Program-made: the position numbers and the translations under genes
The notes under the pieces: generated by a model
What the model saw: the letters and a program-made list of their open reading frames with translations, nothing else
The model's database searches: none
Told to the model about the DNA's origin: nothing
Part shown: piece after piece, positions 1-6,447 of the stretch
Layout of the letters: each line of letters begins with the position of its first letter
How positions within the stretch are numbered: the first letter of the stretch is position 1
DNA from: UBA1672 sp050633325
GTDB lineage: Bacteria > Pseudomonadota > Alphaproteobacteria > Micavibrionales > Micavibrionaceae
Direction: 5' to 3'
Assembly: GCA_050633325.1 (NCBI GenBank)
Contig: JBOEGH010000008.1
Coordinates: 62,001-126,000 of the forward strand
Length of the DNA: 64,000 nucleotides

Positions 1-330
1 CGTAGCAAATCTCCTGATTTTGAAGCGATAAAACGCGGTGAAACCAATCCTGAAATTTTACCACTTAAAAGTGCGGCATTTGTTTTCTGGGTAGGTTTTT
101 ATAATGTTGAGAAAGGCGATAAAGTAACCCTTAGAATTATCGATCCTGATGGTAATATATTTGTAGAACGTCATGAGGAATTGGCAAAAAACCGAGCGCG
201 ACAATATTACTATACCGGAAGAAAAATCGGACGAGTACAATTAAAAGACGGTATGTATAAAGGATATGTGAGTATAGAGAGGGCGAATAAGTCAATTCAG
301 GATAAGGTTTTCAGTGTACTTGTTCGTTAA
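1..330 (+). CDS. C-terminal fragment of a secreted/envelope protein, possibly M23-type peptidase tail
   Basis: An open frame runs from the window edge to a TAA at 328-330, giving the last 109 residues of a longer protein. The visible part is a small beta-rich domain of alternating hydrophobic and charged strands (AAFVFWVGFYNVEKGD, VTLRIIDPDGN, KDGMYKGYVSIERAN, VFSVLVR). Domains of this look occur at the C-terminus of alphaproteobacterial M23 metallopeptidases, where an Ig-like module follows the catalytic domain. The zinc-binding motifs would lie upstream of the window and cannot be seen. The call as coding sequence is firm; the peptidase assignment is inference from resemblance only. Confidence 0.5.
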   Translation, partial: RSKSPDFEAIKRGETNPEILPLKSAAFVFWVGFYNVEKGDKVTLRIIDPDGNIFVERHEELAKNRARQYYYTGRKIGRVQLKDGMYKGYVSIERANKSIQDKVFSVLVR

Positions 331-338
331 AATACACT

Positions 339-896
339 TTATCTATCTCTTCTTAGTAAAACGTACAGTGCCCCCTCTCCACCATCTGTTTGGCGCGCTG
401 TCTCGGTTTTTAATACGTACGCATTGAGTGGCGGTGTTGTTAACCACTCTGGTGTTCTCTGCTTTAAAATTCCCGGTTTAGAGTGTAGTAAAGAAGTACT
501 GCTATCTTGTCTGTTGCCTTTTCCGGTTATTATTAACACACATCTTTTTCCTTGGTTGTAGGAGCGAGGAATAAAGTCAAGCAGAGCATCATATGCTTCA
601 ATTTGGGTTTTCCCATGTAGGTCTAACCTGCCCTCTATCTTTATTTTACCACGTTTCAGGCGTTGGCTTGTTCGATAATCTGTTTCTGTGCTCTTGGTTT
701 GTGCGGGTGTGTACGTATTGTTAGAATCATATCTGTTGGTAGTATGCTTTACAGGTGGTGAACTCTTCAATTTATCTTTTTGAGCAATGTTTTTTTTCTC
801 TAATGGCGTCACATCTTTTGTCACTAAATTCCATAAGTCATCATTTTCTTGCTTTTTTTGTCTATCTTTCTGGATTTTTTGTTTTTTATCAGTCAT
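339..896 (-). CDS. Smr-domain (MutS2 C-terminal-like) protein
   Basis: The 185-residue protein has a hydrophilic, low-complexity N-terminal half rich in Lys/Gln/Thr. Its C-terminal Smr domain covers roughly residues 85-185. Seen directly: the LDLHGKTQIEAYDAL signature, the VLIITGKGN strand-turn, and a terminal block ending GALYVLLRR. Stand-alone Smr proteins are nicking endonuclease-like or RNA-binding proteins; the exact role in alphaproteobacteria is not settled. In many alphaproteobacteria this gene sits beside mltA and tim44, whereas here those genes lie 21 kb away. Its 3' end is convergent with, and 8 bp from, the end of the partial plus-strand gene at 1-330. Confidence 0.85.
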   Translation of the reverse strand: MTDKKQKIQKDRQKKQENDDLWNLVTKDVTPLEKKNIAQKDKLKSSPPVKHTTNRYDSNNTYTPAQTKSTETDYRTSQRLKRGKIKIEGRLDLHGKTQIEAYDALLDFIPRSYNQGKRCVLIITGKGNRQDSSTSLLHSKPGILKQRTPEWLTTPPLNAYVLKTETARQTDGGEGALYVLLRRDR

Positions 897-932
897 TATA
901 AATACCTTATGAAACTACTATGAATACCCATT

Positions 933-1724
933 ATGCTAGCAAAAATACAAATAATTAATAATTTTTTCCGATTTGTATGTGGGATTGTAGTACTTACTGT
1001 TTGTTACTCTAATGTTGCCATGTCTGCAACTGAGTATAATGAAAAAACAAACCCAAGAGAACGTGCAGTATTTGCATTCTTTCGAAATGTTGGCATGTCT
1101 CCGGATTATGATTTTTGGATAAGAACAAGCGATAACTTTCAATTAATAAATGAAGGTAGACAGGATTCGTACGTACTCAACGAAATCTTGCGTTTGGGGC
1201 GCGGTTACAGTGCTTATGATGAAAAATTAGATCTATTAGAGCTGTCAATAAATGTTTTAGTAAAGTATATACCCGAAACGGAAACCGATAAGCCGAGAAT
1301 TACATTTGCTTTCTTTGATTCTGACGAAGCATATGTTCCAACATTTTCTTATGCGTACGGTGAAGATGTTATTAGCCTTATTATTGATAAATTAGCAAGA
1401 TTTTCTGATGTAAAGCTAGGAGATCAGCAAAACCAAAAGGTTTTAAGTAAGATACCTTTTGAGGGCGATTTTTTTAATGCAAAACTTACAGTTCGTGTAC
1501 GTGTTAAAAGCGCAAATTATAAAAAACCAGTAATAGTTGATAAAATTAAGCAGTGGATCATGATTGGTGATATTGCGTACTTAAAATGTGAGGTTGAGGG
1601 TCGTATGGGATATAAACAAATGCTTTGGGATTATGTCGCACCATGGCATGAAGATCTATTCGAAAAGCAAAAGCAATCTGATGAGTTAAAATACCCGCAT
1701 CCATATGATCTATTTAAGGATTAA
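933..1724 (+). CDS. Unrecognised exported protein, 263 aa
   Basis: The start is an ATG at 933. The N-terminus has a basic stretch and a hydrophobic segment (about residues 11-28, FFRFVCGIVVLTVCYSNVA), read as a signal peptide cleaved near AMSA. The mature part is soluble, with acidic and aromatic runs, one long predicted helical region and no repeats or metal motifs I recognise. The gene is divergent from the Smr gene with only 36 bp between starts, so the two probably share a promoter region. I do not recognise the family. A periplasmic location is inferred only from the signal peptide. Confidence 0.7.
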   Translation: MLAKIQIINNFFRFVCGIVVLTVCYSNVAMSATEYNEKTNPRERAVFAFFRNVGMSPDYDFWIRTSDNFQLINEGRQDSYVLNEILRLGRGYSAYDEKLDLLELSINVLVKYIPETETDKPRITFAFFDSDEAYVPTFSYAYGEDVISLIIDKLARFSDVKLGDQQNQKVLSKIPFEGDFFNAKLTVRVRVKSANYKKPVIVDKIKQWIMIGDIAYLKCEVEGRMGYKQMLWDYVAPWHEDLFEKQKQSDELKYPHPYDLFKD

Positions 1725-1786
1725 TATCCTTCTTTTCCTATAAAATATACTCGTATTTTGCCATAACTTGTAATTGTGGCGTTTTA

Positions 1787-2386
1787 TTGCTATATCTAGA
1801 CTATCAAAATATAAATTTGGTATTAGAAGATATGTTTTCTTTGGTTAAAAGCATAAATTCTGCGTTAAAGCCCCTTGAAATTGAGGCAATAGATTCACGT
1901 CTTGATAAAAATAATAATAAGTTTAATGGCATGAGTAGCGATCGCTCTGACGTTAACGAAGATGCTAAATCAGATTTTAGTGCAGATGAACATATAATAT
2001 TATCCGTCAAATCTATTATTCTGTTTTTAGAGGATTATCTTGAAGCCAAACTGTCTTCTAAAGCACCTAAGTCTGAGTTTAGTGAAGGTGATAACGATAT
2101 TGCGCCTTGGTTTAAGCAAAACCATAGTAATGACATTGTTGGCAGTTCGGTAAACTCTAAAAAGGCTGTGACGGCGTATTCTCATGCCGCGGAGATATCT
2201 CATAAAAGTAATAAGTTCAGACAACAAGGTAAAACAGATATTCAGCTTCAGTTCGTGTACTCATTAATTAATAATTTGAGAGTAATACATAATAACGGAA
2301 TTGAGCACCTTAAGATTGATTGTCGCAAAACATTTATTTATGGAGTGGCTGACGCCGTTAAAAAAGTTAGATTAAAAGATATCTAA
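1787..2386 (+). CDS. Hypothetical protein, about 185-199 aa
   Basis: The frame opens with TTG at 1787; an in-frame ATG at 1832 (MFSLVKSINSALKPL) is an equally plausible start, and neither has a strong ribosome site. The product is acidic, has no signal peptide or membrane segment, and contains a Ser/Asp-rich central part. The C-terminal 50 residues look helical (VYSLINNLRVIHNNGIEHLKI). It lies 62 bp after the exported protein on the same strand, so the two may be co-transcribed. It ends tail to tail with, overlapping by 4 bp, the OmpR-type regulator on the other strand. No family recognised. Confidence 0.55.
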   Translation: MLYLDYQNINLVLEDMFSLVKSINSALKPLEIEAIDSRLDKNNNKFNGMSSDRSDVNEDAKSDFSADEHIILSVKSIILFLEDYLEAKLSSKAPKSEFSEGDNDIAPWFKQNHSNDIVGSSVNSKKAVTAYSHAAEISHKSNKFRQQGKTDIQLQFVYSLINNLRVIHNNGIEHLKIDCRKTFIYGVADAVKKVRLKDI

Positions 2387-2901
2387 ACCATATATCCGTC
2401 ATTTTTAGTTTTCAGAATTATGGGGTTTGTGGGGTCGCTTTCTATCTTTTGTCGTAGTCTATAGATATGTGTTTCCAAGGTGTGTGTTTCTACGCCTTGT
2501 GCGTAATTCCAAATCTTGTGCAGTAAGTCGTCTCTTGTGACAACCTCTCCTTTTCGTTTGTAAAGATGCATCAATATTGCAACTTCTTTTTCAGTAAGAG
2601 ATATCTTTGTATCTGCATTTTCTAGGTAAAATTGATCAGGCTTAAGGGTATAATCACCAAATTGAGGTAATTCCATATGCTTGCGTTCTGATGCCTTGAA
2701 GGTTTTAACTTGTTCAATTATCTCGCCTAGTCTTATTGGGGTTGAGTATTGTCTGTTTTGATTTTTGTAACGTAAGGATATTCCATCACTTTTTGTACCA
2801 TCTTCACGAAAGCAGCATGAATCGGCATGATTATATTTAATCAGGTATGGTTCTAGTATTTCTATTACTTCTTTTCGGGAAATAATGTCTATTTCACTCA
2901 T
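2383..2901 (-). CDS. OmpR/PhoB-type winged-helix regulator lacking a receiver domain
   Basis: The protein has 172 residues. Its C-terminal 75 residues form a typical OmpR-family DNA-binding domain: LTEKEVAILMHLYKRKGEVV, then DLLHKIW, then the recognition-helix region VETHTLETHIYRLRQKIE, ending in KTKNDGYMV. The N-terminal 90 residues are too short for, and show none of the acidic pocket, Asp or Thr/Lys landmarks of, a phosphoacceptor receiver. They include CCFREDG and may be a different sensing or dimerisation module. Comparable receiver-less or atypical regulators occur in alphaproteobacteria. No cognate kinase is nearby. DNA binding is well supported; the signal and targets are unknown. Confidence 0.8.
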   Translation of the reverse strand: MSEIDIISRKEVIEILEPYLIKYNHADSCCFREDGTKSDGISLRYKNQNRQYSTPIRLGEIIEQVKTFKASERKHMELPQFGDYTLKPDQFYLENADTKISLTEKEVAILMHLYKRKGEVVTRDDLLHKIWNYAQGVETHTLETHIYRLRQKIESDPTNPIILKTKNDGYMV

Positions 2902-2981
2902 ATTTATGTTCCGTTTTTATTGTCTTTGCTAATCATGGCACAGAAGTTGCTTTTATAAAAACAAAAGAGGGCAATAAGCAC

Positions 2982-3647
2982 ATGGAAAATAATATCATAA
3001 ATACGCCTGCATCATCGCAAACACAGATGCGTGAGGTATATAAGGTGAAGAATGATCGTATGGGCGGGTTTGTAACGTCATGGGACAAGCCTAAACCCTC
3101 TAATGAAACCATCGACTTTAAGGGGGCAATGAACTCTTACGCGCGGGTTAATGAACAAGATATATCAAATAGTGTTCATATTGATACGGAAGATACGTCA
3201 AGCGAGTTTGGTTTTTTAGACTTGGTTGACATGGTTAACCCCTTGCATCACGTCCCAGTGGTTAATTTTGCCTATAGAGAGCTAAGTGGTGATGAGATAA
3301 AGCCGGTAAGCCAAATTATTGGCGGCGGTATTTTTGGTGGGCCTGCGGGACTGGCAAGTAGTTTGGTCAACGTTATCGTCAAGGAGGAAACAGGAAAGGA
3401 TGTGATGGATAATGCGGTTTCCTTTGCCGGATATAATAGTAGGCAACAAACAAACAACGCAAATAATGATATTATTGATGAATATATTGCCTATGAGGAT
3501 TTGCCGGTTTCACTATTGGCATTTGCGCAAAAACCAATAGCTATGTCAGATACAGAAGGTGAGAAATTAACGCAGAAGAATAATGACTATGAGCGCGTTC
3601 AAATCGCAAGTGGCCGTAGCGCAGGTACTATTGCGGTTTATACTTAA
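2982..3647 (+). CDS. Conserved alphaproteobacterial hypothetical protein, 221 aa
   Basis: The start is an ATG at 2982 with a purine-rich stretch (aaagagggc) upstream. The N-terminal half is polar and probably disordered. The centre holds a conserved-looking core (LVDMVNPLHHVPVVNFAYRE, then a Gly-rich PVSQIIGGGIFGG, then SLVNVIVKEETGKD). I have seen similar cores in hypothetical proteins of Magnetospirillum-like bacteria, but none with an assigned function that I can name. The Gly/Ala-rich stretch could be a weak amphipathic or membrane-associating segment. It is divergent from the winged-helix regulator gene (80 bp between starts), so that protein might control it; this is inference. Its stop overlaps the stop of yggS on the other strand. 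Confidence 0.65.
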   Translation: MENNIINTPASSQTQMREVYKVKNDRMGGFVTSWDKPKPSNETIDFKGAMNSYARVNEQDISNSVHIDTEDTSSEFGFLDLVDMVNPLHHVPVVNFAYRELSGDEIKPVSQIIGGGIFGGPAGLASSLVNVIVKEETGKDVMDNAVSFAGYNSRQQTNNANNDIIDEYIAYEDLPVSLLAFAQKPIAMSDTEGEKLTQKNNDYERVQIASGRSAGTIAVYT

Positions 3648-4309
3648 CCCTTGCGGTCACCGAAGATGCCTGTCCCGACGCGAATATGAGTTGCACCAAG
3701 TGGTATTGCCCTTTCAAAGTCGGAGCTCATCCCCATGCTAAGATGCGGGAGGTTATGTTGTTTCGCCATTTTTTGCAGCAAAGCGAAATATAGCGCGGCA
3801 GGCTCATCAACAGGTGGAATACACATCAATCCGCATATATCTAGGGCACAGTCCTGAACACAAAATTGCAGAAAATCAGGCAAATCAAGCGGCATAATAC
3901 CCGATTTTTGTTCTTCTTCACCAATATTGACCTGAATAAAGCAGGGTATAGATTTTCCTTGTTCTTTTAACTCTGCCCCTAATTTGCGGGCAAGTTTTTC
4001 CCGATCAACAGTATGAATCGTATCAAATAACGCAACTGCGTCTTTAACTTTGTTGGTTTGTAATGGCCCAATAAGATGCAGTTCCAAATCAGGGTAATCA
4101 GGTTTTAAATCCTGCCAATGTTGTTGTGCTTCTTGTATGCGGTTTTCTGCGAACTTGCGATGTCCCGCATCTATTGCATTTTGGATTTTTGACTGCGGTT
4201 GGCGTTTACTGACGGCCAGTAGGTTTATATCCGTAACAGATATATCCCAAGGCGCCGCCGCCTTCGTGATTTGGTTTTGTATGTTTTCTAAGTTCTCTTG
4301 TACAGACAT
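3644..4309 (-). CDS. yggS: YggS/PROSC-family PLP-binding protein
   Basis: At 221 residues this is the usual length for the YggS (PLPBP) family, single-domain TIM barrels that bind pyridoxal phosphate and keep the free PLP pool in balance rather than racemising alanine. The PLP lysine is visible as Lys35 in LLAVSKRQ. Other family landmarks are FAENRIQEAQQHW, LHLIGPLQTNK, the phosphate-binding LSMGMSSDFERAI and the final IRVGTGIFGDR. The ATG at 4309 gives the expected N-terminus. It faces the convergent hypothetical gene at 2982-3647 and is followed upstream by the porin terminator. Confidence 0.93.
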   Translation of the reverse strand: MSVQENLENIQNQITKAAAPWDISVTDINLLAVSKRQPQSKIQNAIDAGHRKFAENRIQEAQQHWQDLKPDYPDLELHLIGPLQTNKVKDAVALFDTIHTVDREKLARKLGAELKEQGKSIPCFIQVNIGEEEQKSGIMPLDLPDFLQFCVQDCALDICGLMCIPPVDEPAALYFALLQKMAKQHNLPHLSMGMSSDFERAIPLGATHIRVGTGIFGDRKG

Positions 4310-4414
4310 GTGGTGAAGATAGGAATATTAGGCCTGATAATCAAGTGCGGTAATAAAAATTTATATTTCATTATTTGTCTGGCGTGATTTCTATGGCGTG
4401 TAATTAGCTGCACG

Positions 4415-4446
4415 CAAAAAGAAAGGGCATCCGAAGACGCCCTTTC
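4415..4446 (-). terminator. Rho-independent terminator of the porin gene
   Basis: Read on the minus strand, a GAAAGGGC arm (4446-4439) pairs with GCCCTTTC (4428-4421). The stem continues inward through GTC/GAT pairing, with one G-T wobble, around a TTCG tetraloop. A run of T residues follows (complement of 4416-4420). It lies 25 bp after the porin stop codon. UUCG loops on a GC-rich stem are unusually stable, which fits a strongly expressed outer-membrane protein gene. Confidence 0.9.
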
Positions 4447-4470
4447 AAAATTCTATAAGTTATACTTCGA

Positions 4471-5526
4471 TTAGAAGTTAACTTGTGTACCCAAAAGAAG
4501 AGCAGTACCATCATAATCTGTACCAGTTGTATCTGCTTCAAGATGTTGGATAGATCCACGGAAAGACATACCTGGACCATATTCATATGTAACACCAGCA
4601 GTATAACGGTCATATTCTGTACCGTTGTCTGTGTCGTTGTTATAGTATGTAGCACCAACTTTGAATGGACCAGTTGTGTAGTCAACACCAAGAACGATGA
4701 TGTCTGTGTCATCGTTGTCAGTTGCATTGTTGTCAGCAACATATGCCGCACCAACACCGAATGGACCGATGTCTAGGTCTAGACCTAGGTTCCATACTTG
4801 ACGATCTTCATCATTTGCACCAGTTCCGTCATTTTCACCGTGAGAGTAACCTGCACCAGCGATAACACCAACATTTTGTACTTGACCTTCATAACGTACA
4901 GCAATTTCGTACTGTTCATTAATTCCGTTTTCTTCAATACCTGCACCAGCTAGGTCAGAAGCAGCATCAGCATCAGGTGCGAATGTTGCACCGATTTGGA
5001 AACCGCTCATGATTGGTGAAAGATATGTCAACTTTGTGTCTTTACCAGTTGGCGCAACATCATAGTCTAGACGTATTGTGTCAGTTGTTGATCCACCTAC
5101 AACAGTCGCACTGAAAGGTTGAACATATTGACGGATACCGTCGATGTTTGAGTCTGCAGAAGGAGCAGCAACTTGTAGAAGGTAAGCAGCACCATCTTCG
5201 TCACCGAAGTTTACGCGACCCCAGTCACCTGAGAAATATAGGTAAGATTCATCGATAGAAGCGTTATCATCAGCTTTATCAACATCAAATTCTAGGTGAA
5301 AACCAACAGTTAGACCATTGTCTAGTGTAGTTTCGCCACCGAAGTGAAGTTCTGTGTCTTTTACGAAATCAAAAGTGTTAACGTCTGTACCAGTTGCTTC
5401 GTCTTGATCTACGAATACACCGTAACCTTTGAAGTAACCGCCTAGTTCTAGGTCGATTTCAGCGTGTGCAGGAGCAGCAAAAGCTAGTCCACTAACAGCA
5501 ACACTTGCAAGTAATAGTTTTTTCAT
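4471..5526 (-). CDS. Outer-membrane porin, 351 aa
   Basis: The start is preceded by a strong GGAGG. The N-terminus is a textbook signal peptide, MKKLLLASVAVSGLAFAAPA followed by HAE, so export to the outer membrane is clear. The mature part is a Gly/Asp-rich beta-barrel with repeated amphipathic strands (LELGGYFKGYGVF at the start, LHFGGETTLDNGLTVGFHLE, WGRVNFGDED) and the terminal Phe (LGTQVNF) needed for BAM insertion. This matches general porins of alphaproteobacteria. The codon use (heavy use of GGT, GTT and GAA) and the strong terminator suggest high expression. Substrate range cannot be read from the sequence. Confidence 0.9.
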   Translation of the reverse strand: MKKLLLASVAVSGLAFAAPAHAEIDLELGGYFKGYGVFVDQDEATGTDVNTFDFVKDTELHFGGETTLDNGLTVGFHLEFDVDKADDNASIDESYLYFSGDWGRVNFGDEDGAAYLLQVAAPSADSNIDGIRQYVQPFSATVVGGSTTDTIRLDYDVAPTGKDTKLTYLSPIMSGFQIGATFAPDADAASDLAGAGIEENGINEQYEIAVRYEGQVQNVGVIAGAGYSHGENDGTGANDEDRQVWNLGLDLDIGPFGVGAAYVADNNATDNDDTDIIVLGVDYTTGPFKVGATYYNNDTDNGTEYDRYTAGVTYEYGPGMSFRGSIQHLEADTTGTDYDGTALLLGTQVNF

Positions 5527-5862
5527 TTTAGTTTCCTCCGATCAATCCCTTATGTGGGTGATCTATTTAAAGTTATGATCTTAATGATCAAATTGATATT
5601 TAAAAGTAGAATTGCCCCCCACATAAGTAGCGAACATCGACATTACGCCATCATATTGTTAAATCGTCAATGTAAATTTGTGTGCTTTTTGCAACATTTT
5701 TTTAAACCGTGTTATTTTTGCAACACAGTTATATTTGCGTGTTATGACTTATTATAGTCGCCGTTTATGTTGACAGTCATGGTTCTTAACGTAAACATGC
5801 TTGTCGTTGTAAACCCTGCGTGCTAAGCACTATTATGCATAAATTTTAGGACGATATAAACC
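5527..5862. other. Divergent intergenic region between the porin and the DUF3576-leuS operon
   Basis: This 336-bp AT-rich gap must hold two outward promoters. On the plus strand there is a TTGACA at 5770-5775, with a weak TAAACA 16 bp further on. On the minus strand TTGACG and TAATGT elements lie around 5640-5675, but their spacing is poor. I see no RNA gene and no ORF of note. The porin leader would be more than 100 nt long and contains the inverted repeat described separately. Confidence 0.4.
5549..5627 (-). promoter_or_regulatory. Long-range inverted repeat in the porin mRNA leader
   Basis: CTTATGTGGG (5549-5558) and its exact reverse complement CCCACATAAG (5618-5627) are 59 bases apart. 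In the minus-strand transcript the arms would form a 10-bp stem whose 3' side ends about 10 bases before the GGAGG ribosome site of the porin gene. The AT-rich interior also contains a GATC-ATTAA-GATC mini palindrome. It could influence translation or stability of the porin mRNA or bind an sRNA; that is inference. Confidence 0.45.
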
Positions 5863-6414
5863 ATGACAAAACGCAATAATAATATATTGATTTCAACTGT
5901 TCTTTTAGCCGGCATGGCCGTTGGTATTTCCGCCTGTAGTGGCGTTGAGACAGAAGCAAAGTACCCTTCTGGACATGATAGAGGTCTAACCGGCGAAGAT
6001 ATTTACGGCAAAAAACAATCTATATTAGGTGCAGATGGTCTTAAAATATTGGGCGGTAAAGATAAAGCGGGCGCAGGTGAAAGTGGCATAGGCGTTAACA
6101 GTTTCCTATGGCGTGCGACTTTGGATACAGTATCTTTTATGCCATTAGCCAGCGCAGACCCATTTGGCGGCGTTATTTTAACCGATTGGTATACTGATCC
6201 GGCAAATCCGAATGAGCGTGTTAAGATTAATGCCTTTATTATGGGACGTGAATTAAAGGCCGATGGGATTCGTGTTCGTACTTTCCGTCAAGAAATTCAA
6301 GGTTCTGCATGGCGTGATGCTCCGGTATCTGAGGAAACAAGTCGTAAGCTAGAGGATACGATCCTAACGCGTGCGCGTCAGTTACGTATTTCTCATTTAG
6401 CAAATGAAGAATAG
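5863..6414 (+). CDS. DUF3576-type lipoprotein
   Basis: The protein has 183 residues with a lipoprotein signal peptide, hydrophobic residues 9-23 then GISACSG with the lipobox Cys at about residue 25. The mature domain carries landmarks I associate with the DUF3576 family of alphaproteobacteria: LWRATLDTVSFMPLASADPF, then GGVILTDWY, then a C-terminal helix of Arg/Leu. Genes of this family commonly sit directly upstream of leuS and lptE, as here. That, together with the lipidation, suggests a role at the envelope, possibly linked to LPS or outer-membrane assembly, but no function is established. It is 33 bp from leuS and probably in the same operon. Confidence 0.85.
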   Translation: MTKRNNNILISTVLLAGMAVGISACSGVETEAKYPSGHDRGLTGEDIYGKKQSILGADGLKILGGKDKAGAGESGIGVNSFLWRATLDTVSFMPLASADPFGGVILTDWYTDPANPNERVKINAFIMGRELKADGIRVRTFRQEIQGSAWRDAPVSEETSRKLEDTILTRARQLRISHLANEE

Positions 6415-6447
6415 GCACACACTTATATATAAGTAAGAAGTAAACAA

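Noticed and set aside
4404..4757. Thr/Gln/Leu-rich 117-codon frame overlapping the porin 3' end
   Set aside because: Same-strand shifted frame of the porin gene without a ribosome site; its composition is an artefact of porin codons.
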